NCBI RefSeq assembly: GCF_005434965.1
Contig: NZ_SKCI01000001.1
Coordinates: forward strand, 381,370-445,369
DNA: 64,000 nucleotides
Origin: Marimonas lutisalis
Lineage (GTDB): Bacteria; Pseudomonadota; Alphaproteobacteria; Rhodobacterales; Rhodobacteraceae
Direction: 5' to 3'
In this document: positions 37,827-46,572 of the stretch, in pieces
Numbering within the stretch: position 1 is the first letter of the stretch
Layout of the letters: each line of letters begins with the position of its first letter
Translations under genes and position numbers: made by a program
The notes under the pieces: model-generated
What the model was told of the DNA's origin: nothing
Database searches by the model: none
What the model saw: only the letters and a program-made list of their open reading frames with translations

Positions 37827-37832
37827 TACGCC

Positions 37833-37887
37833 GGATCGCCCCCGGGGCAACGCCCACCCACCCACCCCGTTGCCCCGGGGGCGATCC
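37833..37887. terminator. Perfect 20-bp hairpin with a C-tract / G-quadruplex loop
   Basis: Arms 37833-37852 and 37868-37887 are perfectly complementary (begin GGATCGCCCCCGGGGC). The 15-base loop 37853-37867 is CCCACCCACCCACCC, so the minus strand reads GGGTGGGTGGGTGGG, an ideal four-tract quadruplex with one-base loops. It starts 6 bases after the decarboxylase stop and ends 63 bases before the next ATG. A hairpin of the same build lies at 60773-60819. Confidence 0.7.
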
Positions 37888-37950
37888 TTCCTCTTGCACC
37901 CGGGCGCGGGACCGGGAAGGGTAGGGCGAACCGCTTTTTCGGAGCCACCC

Positions 37951-38793
37951 ATGCAAGAGCCGACCGACGCTGCCCAACGCCGCGCCATCCGCCCCGTCAT
38001 CTGCTATCCGAACGACACGCTGCCCAGGCCCGACCTTACGCTCTACCGCGCCGCCCGGGCCGCATCGCAAAAGACCGGCGAGGTTCTGGTGCCACCGCGC
38101 GACGCGAAATGCTTTCGCGTGCCTGCTGGGCACTTCTTCCGCATCTCCTCGGTCGAGGGTCCGCAGGTGGGTGATCTGAACCTTTGGAACGCCCATGATC
38201 TGTCGGAGCGGTTCTACTCGGGCAAGTCCCGCGCGCTGCACGGCACGCATCTGGGCGTGGGAGAGCGGATGTGGTCCTCTTTCCCCACGCTGCGCCCGAT
38301 GGCGACGATCATCGAAGACACGCTGGGATGGTATGGCATCGACGATTTTGGCGGCTCGGTCCATGACGTGATCGGCACGCGCTGCGATCCCTATACCGGG
38401 AATCTCCTGTCGGGCACGCAATATCACCATTGCTGCCACTCGAACCTGACCCGCGCGCTGGCCGATGAAACCGGTATGATACTGACCGAGGCCGAACCCA
38501 ACGTGCATGACGTCCTCAACGTCTTCATGTGCACCGGCTTTACCCGTGATACGGGGCAGTATTTCATGAAGGCCTCGCCGGTGCGGCCGAGCGATTACCT
38601 TGAGTTCTTCGCCGAGATCGACCTGCTGGGCGCCCTCTCGGCCTGCCCGGGCGGTGATTGCTCGTCCGAGCACAGCTCGGACACGGCCGCCTGCTACCCG
38701 TTGCTGGTCGAGGTCTTCGCCCCGCCGGAAGGTGCGCTCGCAGATTGGGAGTCTCCGTCCGTCAACGGCTATGACCGCAGCCACGGGCGTTAA
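37951..38793 (+). CDS. DUF1989 / urea carboxylase-associated family protein
   Basis: A 280-residue protein of the DUF1989 (YcgI-like) family, often annotated urea carboxylase-associated or aminomethyltransferase-like. Visible conserved marks are RVPAGHFFRISSVEGPQVGDLNLWNAHD, HGTHLGVGERMWSSFPTLRPM, YTGNLLSGTQYHHCCHSNL, NVFMCTGF and the C-terminal LSACPGGDCS. The repeated His and Cys residues suggest a bound metal. ATG 37951 follows GGAGCCACCC. It stands downstream of ornithine decarboxylase, possibly in nitrogen-compound metabolism; the reaction is unknown. Confidence 0.9.
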   Translation: MQEPTDAAQRRAIRPVICYPNDTLPRPDLTLYRAARAASQKTGEVLVPPRDAKCFRVPAGHFFRISSVEGPQVGDLNLWNAHDLSERFYSGKSRALHGTHLGVGERMWSSFPTLRPMATIIEDTLGWYGIDDFGGSVHDVIGTRCDPYTGNLLSGTQYHHCCHSNLTRALADETGMILTEAEPNVHDVLNVFMCTGFTRDTGQYFMKASPVRPSDYLEFFAEIDLLGALSACPGGDCSSEHSSDTAACYPLLVEVFAPPEGALADWESPSVNGYDRSHGR

Positions 38794-38843
38794 CCAAATT
38801 CGGTTACATCTGGAACCAATTTGCCCGGCAGCCGGATGTCAGC

Positions 38844-38870
38844 CGGGGGGTGCACGCATGTCACCCCCCG
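38844..38870. terminator. Hairpin between convergent genes
   Basis: CGGGGGGTG (38844-38852), 9-base loop, CACCCCCCG (38862-38870), followed by TATTTT on the plus strand. It lies between the DUF1989 gene and the convergent SHMT-like gene and can end plus-strand transcription. Confidence 0.65.
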
Positions 38871-38892
38871 TATTTTCGACCGTGCGGTGGCG

Positions 38893-40221
38893 TTAACCGG
38901 AGTGAATGAAGTGTAGCTTGTCGAAGCTCTCGCGCCATTTCGCGGTCTCGTCCGCCATACCCTCCGGCGCGTTGGAACGGAGCGCATTGGCGATGCGCAC
39001 GGCCAGCTCAGGCATGTGCTCTTGGGTCATGCCCCAACGCACGATTTCCGGCGTTCCAATGCGTAAGCCATTGAGATCGTTTGGAACTTCTGGCGCGGGC
39101 AGGCCAATGCCGCAGGCCAGGAAGCCCGCCTTCTCCAGCTTTTTTGAGGCCGTCTGTCCCCCGCCGAACCCTTCGGCCAGGATGGCGAACTGGTGGCTAT
39201 GTGTCGGCCCATCGCGCCCCTCGAAAACCGGAATTCCGTTTTCCGTCAATGCCTTGGCCAGGGCCTGCGCCGTATCCACCATCGCCTGGGCATAGCCCTG
39301 CCCATGATCCTTCCAATCCAGCATCGCCATCGCCAGCGCCGCCGATTTCGCCGCGTCGAAGTTCGCCGTCATCCCCGGAAAAGCGATGGAATCCAATCGC
39401 TTGGCAATTTTGCCCTCGTTGGTGACGATCAGCCCCGACGGCGGGCCGCCAAGGCTTTTGTAGGTGCTCATCGTCATCAGATGCGCCCCTTCGTCGAGCG
39501 GGTTTTTCCAGGCCCGCCCGGCGATGATCCCGCATTGATGCGCCGCGTCAAAAAGCACGTAAGCGCCTGTTCTGTCGGCGATTTCCCTGATCTCACGCAC
39601 CGGGTGCTCGTAAAGGTTCAAGCTGCCGCCGATGGTGATGAGTTTCGGTTTCACCTTGTCCGCAAGCTGTGCCAGCCCATCGAGATCGACCGAATAGCCA
39701 TCCGCGTCCACGGGCGCTTCGTGACTATGAAGCCCGTAAAGCCCGGCGCAACCGTCGATGTGATGTGTGACGTGCCCGCCAATTTTTGCAGGCGGAACAA
39801 TGATTTGATCGCCAGGTTTGGCCAGTGCCATGAACCCGTAAAGGTTGGCGATCGCCCCCGAGGGCACGCGGATTTCAGCGTATCTTGCGCCAAACACCTC
39901 GGCACAAAGCTCGGCGCAGATCACCTCGATTTCCTCGATCGCCTGCAGGCCCATCTCGTACTTGTCACCCGGATAGCCCAGCGACGGCCGCGTGCCTATT
40001 CCGCTGGCGAGCAGCGCCTCGGCGCGCGGGTTCATCACGTTGGTCGCCGGGTTAAGGTTGAAGCAACGTTTTTCGTGGATAATCCGGTTCTCGCGGGCCA
40101 GGTCCTCGATCCGTGCGGCAATCGCCGCCGTATCCTCGCCCGCGACGCGTTTGGCGATGCCTTGCACCCGGGTTTCACTGATTTCCGGGACCCAGTCGCG
40201 CTTTGCCAGTTGTTCAGTCAA
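38893..40221 (-). CDS. Serine hydroxymethyltransferase-like PLP enzyme
   Basis: A 442-residue PLP fold-type I protein related to GlyA. Visible are [28 protein letters not shown] (SHMT-like), [26 protein letters not shown] (cofactor Asp-x-x-His) and [12 protein letters not shown] with the Schiff-base Lys, where canonical SHMT has THK(T/S)LRGPRGG. The changed active-site loop and the pairing with deoD suggest a specialised paralog, such as an alpha-methylserine transferase or aldolase. I chose TTG 40221 ([13 protein letters not shown]), with GGAGG upstream; it overlaps the deoD stop by 8 bases, implying coupling. A start at 40257 would add 12 unusual Arg/Trp-rich residues. Confidence 0.8.
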   Translation of the reverse strand: MTEQLAKRDWVPEISETRVQGIAKRVAGEDTAAIAARIEDLARENRIIHEKRCFNLNPATNVMNPRAEALLASGIGTRPSLGYPGDKYEMGLQAIEEIEVICAELCAEVFGARYAEIRVPSGAIANLYGFMALAKPGDQIIVPPAKIGGHVTHHIDGCAGLYGLHSHEAPVDADGYSVDLDGLAQLADKVKPKLITIGGSLNLYEHPVREIREIADRTGAYVLFDAAHQCGIIAGRAWKNPLDEGAHLMTMSTYKSLGGPPSGLIVTNEGKIAKRLDSIAFPGMTANFDAAKSAALAMAMLDWKDHGQGYAQAMVDTAQALAKALTENGIPVFEGRDGPTHSHQFAILAEGFGGGQTASKKLEKAGFLACGIGLPAPEVPNDLNGLRIGTPEIVRWGMTQEHMPELAVRIANALRSNAPEGMADETAKWRESFDKLHFIHSG

Positions 40222-40918
40222 AGGCCGCCTCCAACGCAATCTCAACCATCTCGCCAAAGCTCCGCTCGCGGTCTTCGCTTGGCAGGGACTCGTGGGTCAG
40301 CAGGTGGTCCGATACCGTCAGCACCGCCAGCGCCCGCGCCCCGAACCGCGCGGCCACTGTGTAGAGTTCAGCCGCCTCCATCTCGACGGCCAGGATGCCG
40401 TGACGGGTCATCTGTTCATTCAGATCAGGGCGTTCGTCATAGAAAACATCCGCCGAATAAATCCCGCCGACATGCGTGGTCACCGCCTTGGCCCGCGCCG
40501 CCGCGACCGCCCGTTCCAGCAACCCGTAATCGGCGCAGGGCGCGAATTGCAGTTCCTTGAAAAACCCGCGTGACGGTGTCGAAAGGCTGCTCGCCGTCAT
40601 CGCGATCACCACGTCGCGAATGCCGACACTTTCCTGCATCGCGCCGCAGGATCCGATCCGGATCAGCGTTTTTGCACCGTAATCACGTATGAGTTCATTG
40701 GCATAGATGCTCAGGCTCGGCATCCCCATACCCGAGCCCTGGATCGTCACCTTGTGGCCTTTCCAGCTGCCGGTAAAACCCAGCATCCCACGGGTTTCAT
40801 TGACACATTCGGCATTCTGCAAGAACGTCTCGGCCGCCCATTTCGCCCGCAGGGGATCGCCGGGTATTAATACGGTTTCGGCAATTTCGCCGGGTTGCGC
40901 GCCGATATGGATCGTCAT
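40214..40918 (-). CDS. deoD: Purine nucleoside phosphorylase (DeoD type)
   Basis: Phosphorolysis of purine (deoxy)nucleosides to base and ribose-1-phosphate. The 234 residues start with the DeoD signature [33 protein letters not shown] is the phosphate-binding region, RIGSCGA follows, [16 protein letters not shown] is the ribose/base site, and [10 protein letters not shown] contains the catalytic Asp in SDH. It is coupled to the SHMT-like gene downstream. The nucleoside-type ABC importer 10 kb away may supply its substrate (inference). Confidence 0.96.
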   Translation of the reverse strand: MTIHIGAQPGEIAETVLIPGDPLRAKWAAETFLQNAECVNETRGMLGFTGSWKGHKVTIQGSGMGMPSLSIYANELIRDYGAKTLIRIGSCGAMQESVGIRDVVIAMTASSLSTPSRGFFKELQFAPCADYGLLERAVAAARAKAVTTHVGGIYSADVFYDERPDLNEQMTRHGILAVEMEAAELYTVAARFGARALAVLTVSDHLLTHESLPSEDRERSFGEMVEIALEAAFD

Positions 40919-40927
40919 GCCGGTATC

Positions 40928-41371
40928 CTACCTTTGGTACTTGATGAACGGTGTCAGCTGCGCCACCCGGTCATACAGCTGCCGGGCGGTCGCATTGAAG
41001 TCCTGCGTCAGCCAATAGACAGACGGCGTACCATTGGCATCCGCCGCGGCATAGACTGCCTCGATCAGTTTGCGGCCCACGCCGCTGCCTCGCACCTCGG
41101 GATCGGCATAGAGATCCTGCAGGTAACACACATCCTCAACCCGCCAGTTATGCGGATGATAGATGTAGTGCACGAGGCCCACGGGCCGCCCATCGGCCAA
41201 TGCCAGAAACCCGTTCTGATCGGCATTTCCCTTGTCGCACAGACGCTTGAATGTGGTGTCATAGACCTCGTCAGAGACGCGGGCTTCGTAGAAATCCAGA
41301 TACCCCGTCCACAGCCGGCGCCAGTCGTCGTAATCTTCGGGCTCAATCGGGCGTATGGTGATCTCGGGCAT
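40928..41371 (-). CDS. GNAT family N-acetyltransferase
   Basis: A 147-residue GCN5-related acetyltransferase from ATG 41371 (MPEITIRPIEPEDYDDWRRLWTGYLDFYE), with GAGGG just upstream; a TTG 12 bases out is the alternative. The acetyl-CoA loop is DPEVRGSGVGRKLIEAV (Q/R-x-x-G-x-G/A), preceded by beta strand VCYLQDLYA, and followed by PSVYWLTQDFNATARQLYDRV, the typical fourth motif. Close relatives act on diverse amines or amino acids; the substrate is unknown. It starts the deoD strand group, 9 bases before deoD. Confidence 0.9.
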   Translation of the reverse strand: MPEITIRPIEPEDYDDWRRLWTGYLDFYEARVSDEVYDTTFKRLCDKGNADQNGFLALADGRPVGLVHYIYHPHNWRVEDVCYLQDLYADPEVRGSGVGRKLIEAVYAAADANGTPSVYWLTQDFNATARQLYDRVAQLTPFIKYQR

Positions 41372-41440
41372 GCTCCCTCGCAAAAGAAAATGGCGCCAGA
41401 ACCGAGCCTAGCGCCATTCGCAAGGGATTGGCCAGAGTCC

Positions 41441-43441
41441 TTATTCGGCGGCAGCAACCTTGGGGTCGGCCAGCGCCACGATATCCATCATGATCGTGTT
41501 CAGCTCGAAATCCTTGGGTGTATAGACCTGTGCCACGCCCAATTCGCGCAGGCGTTTGGCGTCTTCCTCGGGGATGATGCCGCCGACGATCACGGGCACA
41601 TGGGCCAAACCCGCGTCACGCATCCGGGTCAGGGTTTCCTCGACCAGCGGCATGTGACTGCCACTCAGGATCGACAGGCCCACCACATGCGCGTCCTGCT
41701 CCTTGGCCGCGGTCACAATCTCTTCGGGCGTCAGGCGGATGCCTTCGTACTCGATATCCATGCCGCAATCGCGCGCGCGGAAAGCGATCTGCTCGGCCCC
41801 GTTCGAATGGCCATCCAGCCCCGGCTTGCCAACCAGGAACTTCAGCCGCCGGCCCAGCCGGTCGCTGACCGCATCGACGGCGGCGCGGATTTCATCTAGG
41901 CCCTCGGTCTTGTTCGAGACCGAGCGCGAAACCCCCGTGGGGCCGCGATATTCGCCGAATGTCTCGCGCATTACCTGCGCCCATTCGCCGGTCGTCGCAC
42001 CGGCCTTGGCCGCCGCGATTGAGGCGGGCATCACGTTCTCGCCGGCCTTCGCCGCGTCGCGCAGCGCACCAAGCGCCAGCTGCACCGCGCCCTCGTCGCG
42101 CGCGTCGCGCCAGGCGTTCAGTCGCTCGACCTGCTCGGCCTCGACCGCCGGGTCGACGGTCAGGATGCCGCCATCCGCGCTCATCAGCGGGCTAGGTTCG
42201 GCCTCGGTCCACTTGTTCACACCCACGACCACGGTTTCCCCGGCCTCGATCCGGTTCAGCCGTTCTGCGTTTGAATCCACCAGCCGCGATTTCATGTATT
42301 CGATCGAGGCGATCGCGCCGCCCATGCCACCGAGATTATCGAGTTCGTGCCGCGCCCCGGTCTTCAACTCCTCCACCTTGGCGTCGACCGCAGGGTTATT
42401 GTCGAACAGGTCTTCGTATTCCAGAAGGTCGGTTTCATAGGCCATGATCTGCTGCATCCGCATCGACCATTGCTGATCCCATGGGCGGGGCAGGCCAAGC
42501 GCCTCGTTCCAAGCCGGAAGCTGCACGGCGCGGGCGCGGGCCTTTTTCGACAGGGTCACCGCCAGCATCTCGATCAGGATGCGGTAGACGTTGTTTTCAG
42601 GCTGTTGTTCCGTCAGGCCCAGGCTGTTGACCTGCACACCATAGCGGAAGCGGCGGAACTTGGGGTTCTCAACGCCATAGCGTTCCAGCAGGATCTCGTC
42701 CCAAAGGTCGACAAAGGCGCGCATCTTGCACATCTCGGTGACAAAACGGATGCCCGCGTTCACGAAGAACGAAATCCGGCCGCAAAGCGCCGGGAAGTCC
42801 TCGGCCGGGACGCGGGGCTTCAACTCGTCCAGCACCGCCATCGCCGTGGCCAGCGCAAAGGCCAGTTCCTGCTCGGGCGTCGCGCCCGCCTCTTGCAGGT
42901 GATAGGAACACACGTTCATCGGGTTCCACTTGGGCACGTTCGAATAGCAATACTCGGCCACGTCGCCGATCAGTTTCAGCGACGGCTTGGGGGGGCAGAC
43001 ATACGTACCGCGGCTTAGGTATTCCTTAATGATATCGTTTTGTACTGTGCCCTGCAGCTTCGAGATATCCGCGCCCTGTTCCTCGGCCACCGCGACGTAA
43101 AGCGCCAGCAGCCAAGGCGCCGTGGCGTTGATCGTCATCGAGGTGTTCATCTGTTCCAGCGGGATTTGGTCGAAGAGCGTGCGCATGTCGCCCAGGTGGC
43201 AGATCGGGACGCCCACCTTGCCGACCTCACCCTTGGACAGGACGTGGTCGCTGTCATAGCCGGTCTGCGTGGGAAGATCGAACGCAACAGACAGGCCGGT
43301 CTGTCCCTTCGCCAGGTTCGTCCGGTAAAGCTCGTTCGAGGCCTTGGCGGTCGAATGGCCGGAATAGGTGCGGATAATCCACGGACGATCGGGTTGGCGA
43401 TCGGCCCCACTGTTCTGGCGGTCTTTCTGCGTCTGCGACAT
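41441..43441 (-). CDS. ecm: Ethylmalonyl-CoA mutase
   Basis: Adenosylcobalamin enzyme of the ethylmalonyl-CoA pathway, converting (2R)-ethylmalonyl-CoA to (2S)-methylsuccinyl-CoA. It has 666 residues, single chain: an N-terminal substrate TIM barrel (RPWIIRTYSGHSTAKASNELY, SVAFDLPTQTGYDSDH, MNTSMTINATAPW) and a C-terminal B12 domain with GKPGLDGHSNGAEQIA holding the cobalamin-ligating His in DGHSNG, then LSILSGSH and VGGIIP. The barrel motif with SVAFDLPTQ fits Ecm/MeaA over methylmalonyl-CoA mutase, and ccr nearby supports it. Its upstream region, shared with the divergent acyltransferase, has a copy of the pathway motif. Confidence 0.96.
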   Translation of the reverse strand: MSQTQKDRQNSGADRQPDRPWIIRTYSGHSTAKASNELYRTNLAKGQTGLSVAFDLPTQTGYDSDHVLSKGEVGKVGVPICHLGDMRTLFDQIPLEQMNTSMTINATAPWLLALYVAVAEEQGADISKLQGTVQNDIIKEYLSRGTYVCPPKPSLKLIGDVAEYCYSNVPKWNPMNVCSYHLQEAGATPEQELAFALATAMAVLDELKPRVPAEDFPALCGRISFFVNAGIRFVTEMCKMRAFVDLWDEILLERYGVENPKFRRFRYGVQVNSLGLTEQQPENNVYRILIEMLAVTLSKKARARAVQLPAWNEALGLPRPWDQQWSMRMQQIMAYETDLLEYEDLFDNNPAVDAKVEELKTGARHELDNLGGMGGAIASIEYMKSRLVDSNAERLNRIEAGETVVVGVNKWTEAEPSPLMSADGGILTVDPAVEAEQVERLNAWRDARDEGAVQLALGALRDAAKAGENVMPASIAAAKAGATTGEWAQVMRETFGEYRGPTGVSRSVSNKTEGLDEIRAAVDAVSDRLGRRLKFLVGKPGLDGHSNGAEQIAFRARDCGMDIEYEGIRLTPEEIVTAAKEQDAHVVGLSILSGSHMPLVEETLTRMRDAGLAHVPVIVGGIIPEEDAKRLRELGVAQVYTPKDFELNTIMMDIVALADPKVAAAE

Positions 43442-43519
43442 GGTCGGCCTCGTGAATCGGGATGGGCAATTTTGTTGCGTCCAGATGTTGATACTTGGAA
43501 TTTTGTGGCGCTGTCAATT

Positions 43520-43537
43520 CGCTGCATTGCGGCATGA
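43520..43537 (-). promoter_or_regulatory. Pathway motif between ecm and the acyltransferase gene
   Basis: CGCTGC-ATTGCG-GCATGA (plus strand). The core CTGCATTGCGGC is identical to the copy before the mcl2-type gene, while the outer half-site bases differ. It lies 79 bases upstream of ecm and 41 bases upstream of the divergent acyltransferase start, so it could serve either. Confidence 0.45.
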
Positions 43538-43577
43538 GGCGATTTACCACCGTGCAAAACCCTGCCACGGTGGCACG

Positions 43578-44948
43578 ATGACAAGTACCGTGCAAATGCC
43601 GTTTTGGCTTCTGATCGTGATCCTGTGCTTCGCGGCATTTGCGGCGCTGGAAAAAATCATGCTGCCGTCGGTCCGCTGGTTTTTCCGCCGCCGGATGGAG
43701 CGTGTGGTGGCACGCCTGAACACGAGGCTGGAGCGGCCAATCCAGCCCTTCAAGCTGGCCCGCCGACACGACATGATCCAGCGCCTGATTTATGATCCCG
43801 AGGTGTCAAAGGCGATCGCGGCACACGCGCGCGAAGAGGGCGTGCCCGAGAACGTCGCCTTCGAAACAGCGCAGCGCTATGCCCGCGAAATCGTGCCTTC
43901 CTTCAGCGCGTCGCTCTACTTCGGTCTGGCGATCCGTCTGGCCAAGCTAATCAGCACCACGCTCTACCGCGTGCGCCTTGGGCACTACGCCGAATCCAAG
44001 CTGTCCGAGATCGATCCCGAGGCGACGGTAGTTTTTGTCATGAACCACCGCTCGAACATGGACTACGTGCTGGTCACATATCTGGCGGCGGAGCGCAGTG
44101 CGCTATCTTACGCCGTCGGCGAATGGGCGCGGGTCTGGCCGCTCAGTCGCCTGATCAAGGCCATGGGGGCCTACTTCATCCGGCGGAAATCGCGCAACGC
44201 ACTCTATCGCAAGGTGCTAGCGCGCTATGTGCGTCTGGCCACCGATGGTGGGGTCATGCAGGCGGTTTTCCCCGAAGGCGGGTTGTCTTTGAATGGCGGC
44301 CTGGCCGAGCCGAAGCTTGGGTTGCTGAAATACATCGTTGAAGGTCATGACGCAGAAGCGCGAGATGTTGTCTTCGTGCCGGTGGCGCTGAACTATGACC
44401 GCGTGTTCGAAGACCGCATCCTCGTGGCGGCGGGACAGGCGGGGGAACGGCGTTTCCGTGCCCGCATCTCTCTGATCGCCACCTTCCTGATGAAGCAGCT
44501 ATGGCTGCGTCTGCGCGGCAAGTACCACAGGTTCGGATATGCCGCGGTCAGCTTTGGCGCGCCGATTTCGCTGCGGGGCTTCTACCGCGGCCATGGTGAG
44601 CACCTTGTCGAAGACCTGGCACAAAGGATCATGACCAGTATCGGCGAGGAAGTCCCGGTGCTGCCGGTGCCGCTGGTTGCCACAGCCCTGATGCAGGCCG
44701 CAGGCCCTTTGACGCGCGAAGAGCTGGAAATGGCCGTTGACGTTTTGATGAGACAATTGCCGAACGCTCATGTCCATATCCCCCGCGATGATCGCCAATA
44801 TGCGGTCGAGGTCGGCCTTCGGAACCTCCGTCGCCGTCACATCGTGCTGGAACGTGACGGGCGCTTTCAGGCCAATGCCGATGACGCGTCTCTGCTGGAT
44901 TACTACGCCGCCTCGATCGCCCATCTTTTCCCCAAAGCTGAAAACTGA
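43578..44948 (+). CDS. Glycerophosphate acyltransferase-like protein (PlsB/PlsC superfamily)
   Basis: A 456-residue acyltransferase. An N-terminal hydrophobic segment (FWLLIVILCFAAFAAL, residues 9-24) is followed by the catalytic H-x4-D motif in VMNHRSNMDYV (His157 to Asp162), PEGGLSLNG (in place of PEGTR) and FVPVALNYDR. The length and the motifs resemble glycerol-3-phosphate acyltransferases or their relatives rather than short PlsC. ATG 43578 was chosen because hydrophobic and conserved sequence starts there; the open frame further upstream overlaps the ecm promoter. It lies between ecm and ccr, so co-regulation with the ethylmalonyl-CoA genes is possible. Confidence 0.88.
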   Translation: MTSTVQMPFWLLIVILCFAAFAALEKIMLPSVRWFFRRRMERVVARLNTRLERPIQPFKLARRHDMIQRLIYDPEVSKAIAAHAREEGVPENVAFETAQRYAREIVPSFSASLYFGLAIRLAKLISTTLYRVRLGHYAESKLSEIDPEATVVFVMNHRSNMDYVLVTYLAAERSALSYAVGEWARVWPLSRLIKAMGAYFIRRKSRNALYRKVLARYVRLATDGGVMQAVFPEGGLSLNGGLAEPKLGLLKYIVEGHDAEARDVVFVPVALNYDRVFEDRILVAAGQAGERRFRARISLIATFLMKQLWLRLRGKYHRFGYAAVSFGAPISLRGFYRGHGEHLVEDLAQRIMTSIGEEVPVLPVPLVATALMQAAGPLTREELEMAVDVLMRQLPNAHVHIPRDDRQYAVEVGLRNLRRRHIVLERDGRFQANADDASLLDYYAASIAHLFPKAEN

Positions 44949-45045
44949 CTTTTCTGCGACTGCGAGGTTATAAAGTTTCAAAAATGGCATTCTCGGCATT
45001 GCATTGTTTCGCGCACACCGATATTTCGATGCTCAAGCGCCGTGA

Positions 45046-45063
45046 TTCTGCATCGCGGCAAAA
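45046..45063 (+). promoter_or_regulatory. TTCTGC-N6-GCAAAA motif just upstream of ccr
   Basis: TTCTGCATCGCGGCAAAA, an imperfect inverted repeat (TTCTGC against GCAAAA), ending 18 bases before the ccr ATG. Core CTGCATCGCGGC differs by one base from the copies at the mcl2-type gene and ecm. A weaker similar string (GGCATTGCATTG) lies at 44995-45006. Confidence 0.6.
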
Positions 45064-45081
45064 CAACGACGGGAGCATGAC

Positions 45082-46371
45082 ATGGCACTGGATACCGAAA
45101 CCGGGATTGCGGCGTATGAAGCGCCTGAAAAGGACCTGTACGAAATTGGCGAGATGCCGCCCCTGGGCCACGTGCCTAAGCAGATGTATGCTTGGGCCAT
45201 TCGACGCGAGCGTCATGGTGAGCCGGATAAGTCATTCCAGGTCGAGGTGGTCGATACCTGGGAGATCGACAGCCACGAAGTTCTCGTTCTCGTGATGGCG
45301 GCCGGCGTCAACTATAATGGTGTTTGGGCGGGTCTGGGTGTGCCGATTTCGCCTTTTGATGGTCACAAACAACCTTATCACATCGCCGGTTCCGACGCGT
45401 CTGGCATCGTCTGGAAGGTCGGTGACAAGGTGAAGAACTGGAAAGTTGGCGACGAGGTTGTGATCCACTGCAACCAGGACGATGGCGACGATGAAGAATG
45501 CAATGGCGGTGACCCGATGTATTCGCCGACGCAGCGTATCTGGGGATATGAAACGCATGACGGATCCTTTGCCCAATTCACGCGCGTGCAGGCGCAGCAG
45601 CTTCTACCGCGGCCGAAGCACCTGACCTGGGAAGAGTCGGCCTGCTACACGCTGACCCTGGCCACCGCCTACCGGATGCTGTTTGGCCACCACCCGCACG
45701 AACTCAAACCGGGCCAGAACGTCCTGGTCTGGGGCGCCTCTGGTGGACTTGGTTCCTACGCGATCCAGCTGATCAACGCAGCCGGCGGCAATGCGATCGG
45801 CGTAATCTCCGACGAGGACAAGCGCGAATTCGTCATGGATCTGGGCGCCAAGGGCGTGATCAACCGCAAGGACTTCAACTGCTGGGGACAGCTGCCCACG
45901 GTGAACACCGAGGAGTACAAACAGTGGTTCAACGAGGTTCGCAAGTTTGGCAAGGCGATCTGGGACATCACCGGCAAGGGCAATAATGTCGACATCGTGT
46001 TCGAACACCCCGGTGAGGCGACTTTCCCGGTTTCCAGTTTCGTCTGCAAGAAAGGCGGTATGGTCGTGATTTGCGCGGGCACAACAGGTTTCAACTGCAC
46101 CTTCGATGTGCGGTACATCTGGATGCACCAGAAGCGCCTACAGGGTTCTCACTTTGCTCATCTTAAACAGGCGGCTTCCGCCAATCGTCTGATGGTCGAA
46201 CGCAGGTTGGACCCGTGCATGTCCGAGGTATTCCCGTGGGATGAAATTCCGCAGGCGCATATGAAAATGATGCGCAACGAGCACAAGCCCGGCAACATGG
46301 CTGTCCTGGTCCAGGCGCCCACGACCGGCCTGCGTACTGTTGAGGACGTGGTTGAAGCCGGAAAGAAGTAA
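45082..46371 (+). CDS. ccr: Crotonyl-CoA carboxylase/reductase
   Basis: Key enzyme of the ethylmalonyl-CoA pathway: NADPH-dependent reductive carboxylation of crotonyl-CoA to (2S)-ethylmalonyl-CoA. It has 429 residues, zinc-free medium-chain dehydrogenase/reductase fold: the N-terminal domain with AAGVNYNGVWAGLG (residues 73-86, including the CO2-site Asn), IWGYETHDGSFAQF, the nucleotide-binding loop VLVWGASGGLGSYAIQ, and the C-terminal RLQGSHFAHLKQA with the CO2-site His. ATG 45082 has GGGAGC upstream. Followed by a clear intrinsic terminator. It is the marker gene of acetyl-CoA assimilation without a glyoxylate shunt. Confidence 0.98.
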   Translation: MALDTETGIAAYEAPEKDLYEIGEMPPLGHVPKQMYAWAIRRERHGEPDKSFQVEVVDTWEIDSHEVLVLVMAAGVNYNGVWAGLGVPISPFDGHKQPYHIAGSDASGIVWKVGDKVKNWKVGDEVVIHCNQDDGDDEECNGGDPMYSPTQRIWGYETHDGSFAQFTRVQAQQLLPRPKHLTWEESACYTLTLATAYRMLFGHHPHELKPGQNVLVWGASGGLGSYAIQLINAAGGNAIGVISDEDKREFVMDLGAKGVINRKDFNCWGQLPTVNTEEYKQWFNEVRKFGKAIWDITGKGNNVDIVFEHPGEATFPVSSFVCKKGGMVVICAGTTGFNCTFDVRYIWMHQKRLQGSHFAHLKQAASANRLMVERRLDPCMSEVFPWDEIPQAHMKMMRNEHKPGNMAVLVQAPTTGLRTVEDVVEAGKK

Positions 46372-46389
46372 ACGCGCTATTCAAGATCG

Positions 46390-46435
46390 AATCGCCCGCG
46401 GAGCCATCAATGCCTCGCGGGCCGATTATTTTTTT
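46390..46435 (+). terminator. Rho-independent terminator of ccr
   Basis: Stem CCCGCG (46395-46400) with CGCGGG (46416-46421), extended by AATCG/CGATT with a one-base bulge, followed by TTATTTTTTT. Ends ccr transcription 20 bases after its stop. Confidence 0.85.
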
Positions 46436-46572
46436 GTATCGGCTATTGTTTTCAGGGTGTTGAGAATCTCTCCATCGCCATTTCTGGGGAGTGAAATCTC
46501 GTGAATACACACAAAAATACATTCGTGGTAAGGTTGTTTTAGTATTTCATTAACCACTGGTGGACGATTATC

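Noticed and set aside
37833-37887. Classical rho-independent terminator
   Set aside because: The stem is perfect but lacks a T-run and has a 15-base patterned loop, so I list it as hairpin with unusual loop instead.
46539-46572. A lux box before the small ORF and LuxR gene (ACCACTGGTGGAC)
   Set aside because: Not a dyad of the needed length and not similar to known lux-type boxes.
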